NCBI RefSeq assembly: GCF_004366035.1
Contig: NZ_SOEE01000011.1
Span: 1 to 64,000, forward strand
Origin: Cytobacillus oceanisediminis
Lineage (GTDB): Bacteria > Bacillota > Bacilli > Bacillales > Cytobacillaceae
Length of the DNA: 64,000 nucleotides
Direction: 5' to 3'
Shown piece after piece: positions 33,518-41,785 of this stretch. Both the position numbers and the translations under genes were made by a program. The notes beneath the pieces are model-generated. The model did not search any database. It was not told where the DNA came from and worked only from the letters and a program-made list of their open reading frames with translations. Within the stretch, counting starts at the first letter, position 1; the number at the start of each line of letters is the position of its first letter.

Positions 33518-36283
33518 GTGTGAACTGTTCTCGCACAAAAAGTTGTGGAAACACACTATATAAAAGCGAGGGAACAAAAATGATCCAACTGCATGTTTGA
33601 CTAACAAGACTTGGAAGTGAGTCTTGCAAGAATATCGTAAATTCTTGAAAAGGTCTAATCCTACGGATAGCAATAATAGATAACCCTATTATTGTTATAA
33701 GCCCGTTGAAGTCGGTGAAAATCGAGCCTAAATTCCTGTGGGAACATGGTAAGAGAAGTAATCGGGATGCCATAAAATAACTATGGATAGAATGAATCAT
33801 AGATTCTGACGAATCACCGAATGTACATGTCGATACTATCCGTTCCATAGAAATATGGAGGAGGTAAACCCCTACCTTTTCAGTTGTGGAAATGATAATC
33901 AAATATATCAAATCTACGGATAGGGACTATCCCCTATTCATCTAATGAACTATATTACGATTAATTCATTAGTAACTGACGGCATAAAGGTGAATCCTAA
34001 GGTTATATGCAAGGCTAGAACATGCGGAACAGTTGAAGTTGGTGAGAACGCAATACGGTGGTTAATTACCGGTTCGTGGATATAAGGTATTGAAACAATA
34101 CTGAAATTCCTTTACACCAATGGCAGTAGGGTCATAGTACTGATGAAAGTTATGTAATGTAACCGGAGGGAAGGGCCCGAGTCTACAATCAAGCAAAAGC
34201 GGAATTATTCTAGGAATGTGTAACAGTAACCGACTAAACCTTAGAGCAAAAATCTCATTATGAGGTGATGCAATTTGGTGCGAAAACTAGAATACACTCT
34301 TGAATCAGAATCAGAATTAAGAGGCACATTAGACAAGCTGTACTCAAGAACAAGAGAGCTAATGGAAAACAATATCAAGGTAAAACATACATCTCTCCTT
34401 GAAATAATGATGTCAAAACCCAATATTGTTACAGCGATACATTCACTGAAAAGCAATAGGGGCTCTATGACACCAGGAGTCGACGGAAAAACAATCCGCG
34501 ACTACTTAAAACTATCCGAGGAAAAACTCATTGAGTTAATCCACAATAGAATTAAGAATTTCAAGGCACATATCATAAAACGTGTGTTTATTCCAAAGGC
34601 TAACGGCGGACAACGACCTCTGGGTATTCCAACATTAGAGGACCGAATAATCCAGCAAATGATGAAACAAGTTCTGGAACCTATATTAGAGGCACAATTC
34701 TTTAAATATAGTTTCGGGTTTAGACCTGAAAGAACTACTTATCATGCTCTGGAAAGAATTAAAGTCCTTGTTCACCGTACTGGGTACCACTGGATCGTGG
34801 AGGGTGACATTCGTCAGTTCTTTGACAAAGTAAACCATAGAATCCTAATAAAGAAATTATGGAATATGGGTATCAGAGATAGACGAATATTATGCCTAAT
34901 CACTGAATTTCTCAAAGCTGGTATCTTCAAAAATATTGTCAGAAATGACATTGGAACCCCACAAGGAGGCATTTTAAGCCCCCTCCTAGCTAATGTATAT
35001 TTGCATTACTTTGACAAATGGGTTGCTAAGCAATTTGAAGAGTTCACCACTAAACACAAATATTCAAAACACGACCATAAATTACGAGCTCTAAAATCTT
35101 CTAAACTCAAACCAGGCTATCTAATCAGATATGCTGATGACTGGGTTTTGGTCACAAATAACAAATCCAACGCACATAAATGGAAAACTGTTATTAAAAA
35201 TTTTCTCCAGAAGGAACTGAAACTAGAACTCTCTGAAGAAAAGACGAAAATCACCAACATCAGAACGAGTCCAATTGAATTTCTTGGATTTAAATACAAG
35301 GTAGTTCTAAAAGGTATAAAAGGGAAAAGGAAGAAAGATAAAAAGACTAGATACATCAGTCATGTTACCCCTTCCGATAAGAAGATTAAGAGCAAAGTAA
35401 AGGAACTCAGAGCCGAACTCACCTCTCTTAGCAAAAAGTTAAATCATGACAAACTGAGTAACGCACAGCTAATATTAGCCTACAACTCAAAGGTTAGAGG
35501 TCTAGTAAATTATTATTCATATGCAACAGATACTTCCATAATGGATAAAGAAGGTTATAAATTAAGAATAAAAACTTATAACATTCTTGCCAAACGTGGA
35601 GGAGTCTTACAATCTACCAATAAATGTGTCAACCTTGCGGTAAAATATCCCGAACGGACACAGAAAACTTTGGCTATCGAAACCGAAGTTGGATTTGTCG
35701 GCATAATGCTTCTCAACCTAGCAAAAATGAATGAAAACCTGTTCAAACAAAAAGTTCAAGACGAAACCCCCTATTCCCCTTCCGGTCGAGCATTAATCGA
35801 AAAAAGAAAAGGAACTAGGGAAATCGGTATCAGGCATGATGAAATAACAAGCTTATCCCTTCTTGAGAAAATTAGGAAAGAACTTGTTACTTCGCCACGA
35901 TACAATTTTGAATATTTTATGAACAGAGCATATGCGTTCAACAGAGATAAAGGTAAATGTAGAATTACAGGAGTCCCGCTCGGGAAGCATAACCTGCATG
36001 TTCACCATATTGACCCTAAACTTCCACTAGAAGAAGTTAACAAACTGCCAAACTTGGCTTGTGTTCATAAGGAAATCCACAAGGCAATACACAACGTAGT
36101 AGATATGAGCAGCATCTTGAATAATAAGGAACTTAAGAAACTGGAACGGTTCAGGAAGAAAATTCGCACAAGCTGATAAGTAGATGGAGCGCCGTATGAG
36201 GTGAAAGTCTCACGTACGGTGTGGACCGGGGGAAAAGTCAATCTTAACAGGTAGTGCTGAAGAATTGGCTTACCTATCGGTAT
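33518..36283 (+). mobile_element. Group II intron 2 (2.8 kb) in the Rad52-like gene
   Basis: Begins GTGTGAACTG after the exon codon TTG. Domain V (GCCGTATGAGGTGAAAGTCT with CACGTACGG) lies at about 36190-36220. The end is ACCTATCGGTAT with a bulged A seven bases from the end. Excision restores an unbroken Rad52 frame. 33518-34274 carries the 5' RNA domains. The 3' end resembles that of intron 1 (shared GGGGGAAAAG and TTACCTATCG), so both belong to one lineage, although the proteins differ considerably. Confidence 0.85.
34275..36176 (+). CDS. ltrA: Group II intron reverse transcriptase/maturase with HNH domain
   Basis: 633 residues: QRPLGIPTLEDRIIQQ, FGFRPERTTYHALERI, EGDIRQFFDKVNHRIL, GTPQGGILSPLLANVY and catalytic LIRYADDWVL. 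It then has a maturase domain and a C-terminal HNH (CRITGVPLGKHNLHVHHIDP, then NLACVHKEIHKAIH). All motifs are intact. The start is TTG 34275 with GAGGTG upstream. It promotes splicing of the intron that splits the Rad52-like gene. Confidence 0.9.
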   Translation: MVRKLEYTLESESELRGTLDKLYSRTRELMENNIKVKHTSLLEIMMSKPNIVTAIHSLKSNRGSMTPGVDGKTIRDYLKLSEEKLIELIHNRIKNFKAHIIKRVFIPKANGGQRPLGIPTLEDRIIQQMMKQVLEPILEAQFFKYSFGFRPERTTYHALERIKVLVHRTGYHWIVEGDIRQFFDKVNHRILIKKLWNMGIRDRRILCLITEFLKAGIFKNIVRNDIGTPQGGILSPLLANVYLHYFDKWVAKQFEEFTTKHKYSKHDHKLRALKSSKLKPGYLIRYADDWVLVTNNKSNAHKWKTVIKNFLQKELKLELSEEKTKITNIRTSPIEFLGFKYKVVLKGIKGKRKKDKKTRYISHVTPSDKKIKSKVKELRAELTSLSKKLNHDKLSNAQLILAYNSKVRGLVNYYSYATDTSIMDKEGYKLRIKTYNILAKRGGVLQSTNKCVNLAVKYPERTQKTLAIETEVGFVGIMLLNLAKMNENLFKQKVQDETPYSPSGRALIEKRKGTREIGIRHDEITSLSLLEKIRKELVTSPRYNFEYFMNRAYAFNRDKGKCRITGVPLGKHNLHVHHIDPKLPLEEVNKLPNLACVHKEIHKAIHNVVDMSSILNNKELKKLERFRKKIRTS

Positions 36284-36976
36284 TATAGATTGGAAGAGAA
36301 TTACGTACAAGTTTTTGATAATAAACGTGATGGATCCAACTATATAAACGACAAGAAAACTAATGTTAAGGGTTATTGGATGCCACCAAAGCTTCCAGAT
36401 TGGGCTTTGCCTGCTGATGAGAAAGGAAATTGTAGAAATGCTTCTCAAGATCCTCAAAATAAGCCTGAAAAGCAATACCAAAGAGAAAATAGCCAAGCTC
36501 AGCAGAGTAATCAAAATGACTCTGTACTGAAAAAAACTGGGAAACAACCTCCGAAAGGAACTAAACAAATGAATCAAAAGGGCGAATTTGACCGCTCTCG
36601 TTGTTTAAAGGTAATTGGTGAGTATTTAGAAACTACGGGCCTGAAGGAACAACCGCAATTTATCGTTCCGCTGTTCAAAAAGGTGACCCAAAATTCTACT
36701 TGCAAGTCACTACAAAATATTTTTGATAAAGCAACAGAAGAGGAACTTAGAGCATTTTATGGTGTTTTGAGGCCGGTTAATGACCTGGTTCTTATCACAA
36801 ATAATTATAAAGTTGCTTTAAGTGATTCTTTAAGATATGTACAAATTCTTCTTCCTAATGTGAAGATTGAGAGTTTGTTTAGTTGCTTTATACATCTAAC
36901 GAAGGATCATGTTAAAGAAGTCGCTACATTTATTAAAGAGGACCTTCAAAATGGAAATTTAACAAAAATCGCTTAA
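36284..36976 (+). CDS. Rad52/22-family protein, exon 2
   Basis: 230 codons and stop. Begins YRLEENYVQVFDNKRDGSNYIN, then a Lys/Gln/Pro-rich linker (about residues 165-225 of the joined protein) and a helical C-terminal domain without known relatives. The total spliced product is 352 residues. An open frame from ATG 36254 exists, but its first ten codons are intron sequence. Confidence 0.75.
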   Translation, partial: YRLEENYVQVFDNKRDGSNYINDKKTNVKGYWMPPKLPDWALPADEKGNCRNASQDPQNKPEKQYQRENSQAQQSNQNDSVLKKTGKQPPKGTKQMNQKGEFDRSRCLKVIGEYLETTGLKEQPQFIVPLFKKVTQNSTCKSLQNIFDKATEEELRAFYGVLRPVNDLVLITNNYKVALSDSLRYVQILLPNVKIESLFSCFIHLTKDHVKEVATFIKEDLQNGNLTKIA

Positions 36977-36986
36977 TTGAGGAGTG

Positions 36987-37028
36987 GCACTAAAGAAGAT
37001 TTTTCTATCTTTCTTTTGGTGCTTTTTT
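36987..37028 (+). terminator. Terminator directly before dnaN
   Basis: GCACTAAAGAAGAT pairs with ATCTTTCTTTTGGTGC, followed by six T. It begins 11 bases after the Rad52 stop and ends 34 bases before the dnaN ATG, leaving little space for a promoter. Confidence 0.75.
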
Positions 37029-37061
37029 ATTTATAAAAAAACAACTCATGGAGGAATAACA

Positions 37062-38186
37062 ATGCATATTAAAATTAACCATTCTGTGTTGTCTGATGCT
37101 TTAAAAAAGGTAGAGAAGGTAGTAAACGCCAAACACAATATACCTATATTACAAGGAATCTACATGGAAGCTACTAATGAAGAACTTATTTTTATAGGTT
37201 CTGACAGTAATGAATCATTCCGCTTTCACGTACCTGTTGATGGTGAAAACGTTGAGGTATATGAGCCAGGGAAAACGGTATTGCCTAAACAAGTGACCGA
37301 AACCGTAAAAAGATTCAAGAAGGACATTACCTTAAAGCTTGATGGTTTTACTCTCCTTCTGCAATCAGGCCGGTCTAGGTTTAATTTGAATACGTTTGCC
37401 CCTGAAGAGTTTCCAAAGTTACCCGACTTTGCTATTGAAGAATCTACCCTGTTCTTAAAGGGCACTGATCTTAGCAATCTAATCAAGAAAACGGGATTTG
37501 CTGCGGCTGATTCTGAAATACGCCCTATATTAACCGGTGTATGCCTAGACCTTTCTGGAGATTGTATGCAAATGGTTTGTACCGATTCTCACCGGTTGGG
37601 TAAAGTCCAGGTGAGAAACACTTCAGATAGGGATTTAAAGTTTGTTATTCCTGCGAAATCGCTTGATAAGCTGAATAAAACATTTGATTTACAGGAGGAT
37701 GTCCATATCTATTGTGAATCAGAAAACCAGCTCATCTTTAGAAGTGGTTCCTTGGTGTTCTATTGTCGTTTGTTAGAAGGCACCTACCCTGATACTTCCC
37801 GTCTCATTCCGCAAGATTTTAAAGCGGAAATGAAGATTAATCGGAAAGTGTTCCTGGATGAAATTGAAATAATCCGCGGGATTGCTAATAATGCAGACAA
37901 TGGACAAGGAGGAGTAATTAAACTTCATGTAAACGGAGCAGCAACTATTTCTTCTTATACCGCTCAAACAGGCAAAGGTGAATCGGTTGTAGATTATGAG
38001 TCTTTAGAAGGCGAAGATAATTTCACGATTAGCTTTTCGGGAAAATACATTGTTGATGCTTTAAAAGCCATCGATGACGAATTCATAAGTTTCAAGTTCA
38101 ACGGAGAAATGAGACCTTTCTTGTTAACTCCATGTGAATCTGAGTATGAAGAGCTTCAGCTGGTCTTACCAGTTAGAACACAATAA
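37062..38186 (+). CDS. dnaN: Plasmid-encoded DNA polymerase III sliding clamp (beta subunit)
   Basis: 374 residues, the normal DnaN length, with three clamp domains: HNIPILQGIYMEATNEELIFIGSD, IRPILTGVCLDLSGDCMQMVCTDSHRLGK and the C-terminal RPFLLTPCESEYEELQLVLPVR. Dimeric rings tether polymerases and repair enzymes to DNA. The start is ATG 37062 after GGAGG; the longer frame from 36984 runs through the terminator. It is a second clamp beside the host one and lies downstream of Rad52, as in recombination/replication modules. Confidence 0.92.
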   Translation: MHIKINHSVLSDALKKVEKVVNAKHNIPILQGIYMEATNEELIFIGSDSNESFRFHVPVDGENVEVYEPGKTVLPKQVTETVKRFKKDITLKLDGFTLLLQSGRSRFNLNTFAPEEFPKLPDFAIEESTLFLKGTDLSNLIKKTGFAAADSEIRPILTGVCLDLSGDCMQMVCTDSHRLGKVQVRNTSDRDLKFVIPAKSLDKLNKTFDLQEDVHIYCESENQLIFRSGSLVFYCRLLEGTYPDTSRLIPQDFKAEMKINRKVFLDEIEIIRGIANNADNGQGGVIKLHVNGAATISSYTAQTGKGESVVDYESLEGEDNFTISFSGKYIVDALKAIDDEFISFKFNGEMRPFLLTPCESEYEELQLVLPVRTQ

Positions 38187-38230
38187 GGAGCGGAGAGTTA
38201 TCTCCCTCCTTTTCTAATGGGGGAATTAAT

Positions 38231-38575
38231 TTGAAGATTGACTTTCATAAAGTAGAAAAACTTTTGGAGCCTTATAAGCAAATTAAAAAGCAAACCTCTG
38301 AAAAGAAAGAGGAAGGAGTAGCCAAAGTCATTCAATATGTATGGAATCATACTCCTACCAAAAAGGTGGATTTTGATTCTTTTAATCTAAACGGAGGTCT
38401 TAGAGCTTTTTATGAGTTTTATTTCCTCCCCCACTACGATGATGAAATGACACAGGCAGATTTAGTCGCTATTAAAGACAATCTATGGGAGATTAACGCT
38501 GCCTGGGATGACTTGATCTATTCATTAACCAAATGTAATAACAAGGTTTATGAGAATGAAGATGATTTCATTTAA
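38231..38575 (+). CDS. Hypothetical protein of the ubiquitin-like operon
   Basis: 114 residues from TTG 38231 with GGGGG upstream. Helical and charged, with two tryptophan motifs (YVWNHTPTKKVDF, NAAWDDLIYSL). No known domain. First gene after dnaN, followed after 12 bp by the 180-residue gene; its place suggests a partner of the E2/JAMM/E1 set. Confidence 0.6.
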   Translation: MKIDFHKVEKLLEPYKQIKKQTSEKKEEGVAKVIQYVWNHTPTKKVDFDSFNLNGGLRAFYEFYFLPHYDDEMTQADLVAIKDNLWEINAAWDDLIYSLTKCNNKVYENEDDFI

Positions 38576-38587
38576 GGAGGAATTGGC

Positions 38588-39130
38588 ATGAGAATGTTAT
38601 TAGATGCAGAAGAAAAATACGCTTACGATGAATCAATAAGCAATTTTCTTACATTAAAGATTTGGCACGATTTAGGGGTTAATGTGAAAGAATTTCCGGA
38701 TTACATTGTGTATCCAGGTGGTTATGATGGTTCATCTTTAGAGATTCTAGAAGCTGGATTAAAAGCACTTTATCCAACATTCAGACAGCTGGATTATGAA
38801 GATGAACACAAACTAGAAACCATTGCTAAAGAATCTAATATTTCTTCTACTCCTGAGCGGCTATATTTATTAAACAATGATAAAGTTCAAAAGCTACTAG
38901 ATACGGGTGAGATAGATAAGCTAAAAAAGCCATTATCCAAACTTTACGGAGATCTTACTGAATTTGATATGAGTTTCCATAAGGAATATGGATTGGTCTT
39001 GGCAATTTATTTTACAAGTGTATTTTTTGAAGCGGCTGAGGCAGTGGCTAGAATTACTAGATTAGTAGAGGATTTATATATACAAATTGAGGGTGTGACA
39101 GATAATGGATTATGTTATCAAGCTATCTGA
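38588..39130 (+). CDS. Hypothetical protein of the ubiquitin-like operon
   Basis: 180 residues, ATG with AAGGAGG upstream. Soluble, acidic, helical; contains VYPGGYDGSSLEILEAGLKAL and, near the C-terminus, a hydrophobic helix-like YGLVLAIYFTSVFFEAAEAVARI. Not recognised. Its end overlaps the E2-like gene by 26 bp, indicating translational coupling and joint function. Confidence 0.6.
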   Translation: MRMLLDAEEKYAYDESISNFLTLKIWHDLGVNVKEFPDYIVYPGGYDGSSLEILEAGLKALYPTFRQLDYEDEHKLETIAKESNISSTPERLYLLNNDKVQKLLDTGEIDKLKKPLSKLYGDLTEFDMSFHKEYGLVLAIYFTSVFFEAAEAVARITRLVEDLYIQIEGVTDNGLCYQAI

Positions 39131-39833
39131 CAAAATTGATGACTATGAAGGTTATGTAGAGGTTCTGCGATTATCTGACCGTTTTGATGGAAAGACAGAA
39201 AGCTTGGACAAGATGGTGAAAATAGAAAACCGTCTCATCCAGGATTTATATAAAATGACTCTATCAGATTTAATCCGGATCTTATCGGAATCTAGTGCAG
39301 GTGGAGAAAACATTTCAACTCCTATTTTACCGCAAAGTTACATAAAGCATGTATGGGTGAATCGAGCTGCTAAACAGCATGAAGTATACATTGAGATACC
39401 GAAAAGGCGGTGGGATATTACCTATCATTCTCAGGCTTTTGAGAAGGTGGGATTCCCAAGGATGATTTTTAAATACTCAGTGTCTGACACTAAAGTAATC
39501 CTATCTAACATTGTAGCAGTGCAAGAGCAAGGGATACTAACTGATGAAACCCCTTTATTTCTGTTTCCTTTTTCAAATGTGAACACAGATACAAAGGTAT
39601 GTATGGGTGGAAATGAACTCCCTCCTATTAAAACTCTATCTCAGTTAAGTACTTTTCATAATATCTTTTTTGCGGCACCGTTCGGGGATGACTATGGGTC
39701 AAAGACGTCTAATGGAAAAACAATACGAGAGCTTTTTACTGTACTTAAGGACAACGATTTTAACGATGAATGGCTTGTTCCTTTAAAAGAGTCTATACTT
39801 GGAAATTTTAAAAAAACTAATTGGAGGAAATAA
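39105..39833 (+). CDS. Prokaryotic E2 family D-like protein (PRTRC B-like)
   Basis: 242 residues. The C-terminal half follows the prok-E2 family D pattern: FPRMIFKYSVSDTKVILSNI, then TPLFLFPFSNVNTDTKVCMG with Cys166, then the phenylalanine-rich FHNIFFAAPFGDDYG. In PRTRC systems this protein is the ubiquitin-conjugating-enzyme-like partner of a ThiF E1 and a JAB peptidase. Cys166 is the best candidate for a thioester site. It precedes the Ub-like/JAMM gene by 3 bp. Confidence 0.65.
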   Translation: MDYVIKLSDKIDDYEGYVEVLRLSDRFDGKTESLDKMVKIENRLIQDLYKMTLSDLIRILSESSAGGENISTPILPQSYIKHVWVNRAAKQHEVYIEIPKRRWDITYHSQAFEKVGFPRMIFKYSVSDTKVILSNIVAVQEQGILTDETPLFLFPFSNVNTDTKVCMGGNELPPIKTLSQLSTFHNIFFAAPFGDDYGSKTSNGKTIRELFTVLKDNDFNDEWLVPLKESILGNFKKTNWRK

Positions 39834-39836
39834 ACA

Positions 39837-40832
39837 ATGACAAAGGTAGAACAAACTGATATTTTTAGCATGTTTGATATTGAGGATGAGGCAGTAATTA
39901 AGCTTGAAGCTGCAAAAGCAGCCGCCGTAAAAAAGCGAGAAGAACAAATCGAAAAATTAAGGAAATCAAATGAGGAAAAGAAAGAGGCCAAAGCTTCTAC
40001 ACCAGCTGCTCCAAAAAAGGATCCATTTAAAGTCCTGGTTGATACCATTGTTCGCTATGCGGGTATGGACTTGCCAGTTACCAACTATTTCTCAATAGAA
40101 GAGCTAGAAAATGGACTTCCGACTAAAAAGAAGAAAAAAGATGATGATGGAGAAGAATCAGCATTTGAGCCGATTTCTGAAAATGCTCTCAGAAAGAAAT
40201 TAGAAGATGACTTTCCTGAGCTTGTGGCCAACTTTACTCAACTTGTATACATTGAGAAGAAAAACATTATTGTACCCGTACTTTCTGCAAAGAAGAAAGG
40301 TATGGTGGATTGTAAGGAGACCTCTGCATCTGCAGAGGTTTCTTCCTGTTCAAAGAAAAAGAAAATTCCCTTTCACATATTGGCTGATTTTATCGTAGTA
40401 GCCAAAGATTTTTCTAGTAAGTTTGGAACGGAGGTTCATGCCGACATCTACCTTGACAGAGACAAAGGAACATTTATCTTAGATTTTCCCAAGCAAGTGG
40501 TTAATGCTGTGCTTTGCTCAATCGATGATGATAATGCGTGGCTTTATGTTGAGAAATACGGTGATAGAAACTTAATGAAAATTATGGAGATCCACTCTCA
40601 TCATGTAATGCCGGCTATCCCCTCTCCAGTGGATGATGCTAACGAAAGGTCCCCTATCCTTTATGCCATTGTTGGCCGCTTGGATAAATTTTTTCCGGAT
40701 TTAATCGTAAGAACATTTAACAAGGAGACACAAAAACATTTTAATATTAATCCCTCTAATGTTTTTGAAAACCCGGTATTTGATGATTATGCGACTTATC
40801 TTAGTGATATTTCAAATGTGGAGGTAGAGTAA
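39837..40832 (+). CDS. Ubiquitin-like (PRTRC C-like) domain fused to JAMM/JAB metallopeptidase
   Basis: 331 residues. Charged helix (1-55). Then a PRTRC-C/prok-Ub-like domain (about 60-155): TIVRYAGMDLPV, ALRKKLEDDFPELV and LVYIEKKNIIVPVLSAKKKG. A Ser/Cys/Lys-rich linker (about 156-180) leads to a JAB domain (about 180-315) with a perfect HxHx10D motif (H253, H255, D266). JAMM peptidases cleave Ub-like tails using zinc. In canonical PRTRC loci the Ub-like and JAB proteins are separate genes; their fusion suggests self-processing after the KKKG tail, which is inference. Confidence 0.7.
   Translation: MTKVEQTDIFSMFDIEDEAVIKLEAAKAAAVKKREEQIEKLRKSNEEKKEAKASTPAAPKKDPFKVLVDTIVRYAGMDLPVTNYFSIEELENGLPTKKKKKDDDGEESAFEPISENALRKKLEDDFPELVANFTQLVYIEKKNIIVPVLSAKKKGMVDCKETSASAEVSSCSKKKKIPFHILADFIVVAKDFSSKFGTEVHADIYLDRDKGTFILDFPKQVVNAVLCSIDDDNAWLYVEKYGDRNLMKIMEIHSHHVMPAIPSPVDDANERSPILYAIVGRLDKFFPDLIVRTFNKETQKHFNINPSNVFENPVFDDYATYLSDISNVEVE
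40316..40342 (+). repeat. Hairpin inside the Ub-like/JAMM linker
   Basis: GAGACCTCTGCA and TGCAGAGGTTTC form an 11-of-12-pair stem around a two-base loop, in the coding sequence exactly between the Ub-like and JAMM parts. Such a perfect hairpin is unusual within a gene; it may slow ribosomes or be the trace of an insertion. Confidence 0.6.
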
Positions 40833-40833
40833 T

Positions 40834-41679
40834 ATGCCAAAAATATCTGTGGACTTTACAAAAGGAAAACGTCTTTTCACTCATATTGTGTTAGTTGGAG
40901 CGGGAGGAAATGGAGGTTATGTTATTCAGCAAGTAGCTCAAATGCTCAATATTTTTGATGTGTGGGGCAAAATGGTGATTGCTGATTATGACCATTATGA
41001 AGAAAAGAACCTAGCTAACCAGCTTTGTTTACGCCAAGATTTAGGAAGGAACAAAGCGGAAGTATTAGCTAAACGTTATCGCTCAGCTTACCAGGTAAAC
41101 ATTGAAACATATAGCGCTAGTTATATTGAGAATGTTGAAGCCTTAGACAATTTATTTAATACAGACTATGAAGGTTGTCATGGCTGGAGTACATCATATG
41201 TACCAATCTTAATCTCTTGTGTTGATAACAATTTCTCTAGAAGGGTATTCCATGAATACTTTGAAAAAGTAGATAACCTATTATATATCGATATTGGGAA
41301 TGAGGAAGTCCAGGTTCCCAATGACTTCCGTATCCGGTCAAAAGATGCCTGGACAGAAGAAGAGTTGGAAACTTATGAACGATCAGGCTTTACGGGTCAA
41401 TTGGTATGTGGCCTTAAAATTAATGGGAATGTAATTTCTGAGCCAGTTGCTTCTGTATTTCCTGATATTTTAGAAGACCAGGATGAAATTGCCCCGTCCG
41501 AACTTTCATGTACTGAACTTGCTGCTTCTAATCCTCAGAGAGTAATAACTAATCGTTACTCAGCCTTAGCAGCATCCACAATATTGAATGAAATATTCGA
41601 ATTAGGAACATTATCTACCCATAAGATATTTTATCATTCTAAGAAAGGGTATATGAGAAGTGAGCCGATAACTCAATAA
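40834..41679 (+). CDS. ThiF/E1-like adenylyltransferase (PRTRC ThiF-like)
   Basis: 281 residues. The Rossmann glycine motif VLVGAGGNGGYV near residue 20, IADYDHYEEKNLANQ (E1-type acidic/Asn block), RQDLGRNKAEVLAKRY and ISCVDNNFSRRVF are the ordered motifs of E1/ThiF/MoeB enzymes. They adenylate the C-terminus of a Ub-like protein. A Cys in SELSCTELAAS is a possible transfer cysteine. GGAGGT upstream. Last gene of the cassette, followed by a terminator. Confidence 0.85.
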   Translation: MPKISVDFTKGKRLFTHIVLVGAGGNGGYVIQQVAQMLNIFDVWGKMVIADYDHYEEKNLANQLCLRQDLGRNKAEVLAKRYRSAYQVNIETYSASYIENVEALDNLFNTDYEGCHGWSTSYVPILISCVDNNFSRRVFHEYFEKVDNLLYIDIGNEEVQVPNDFRIRSKDAWTEEELETYERSGFTGQLVCGLKINGNVISEPVASVFPDILEDQDEIAPSELSCTELAASNPQRVITNRYSALAASTILNEIFELGTLSTHKIFYHSKKGYMRSEPITQ

Positions 41680-41697
41680 AATAAATTAATTTTTATA

Positions 41698-41726
41698 AGA
41701 CCATCATTTTTTAGATGGTCTTTTTT
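41698..41726 (+). terminator. Terminator of the ubiquitin-like operon
   Basis: AAGACCATC, loop ATTTTTTA, GATGGTCTT and a T-run. Confidence 0.85.
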
Positions 41727-41748
41727 GTACTTCGAAAAGAAGATATGT

Positions 41749-41780
41749 AAAGACCAAGCAGAGGCAATCTGCTTGGTCTT
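41749..41780 (-). terminator. Terminator of the 41786-43890 operon
   Basis: AAGACCAAGCAGA pairs perfectly with TCTGCTTGGTCTT around a short loop, six bases past the stop of the minus-strand gene at 41786. Confidence 0.8.
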
Positions 41781-41785
41781 ATTTA

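Noticed and set aside
33360..33911. Minus-strand open frame over the Rad52 exon and intron start
   Set aside because: It covers group II intron RNA domains and the Rad52 coding strand, and has no domain or ribosome site.
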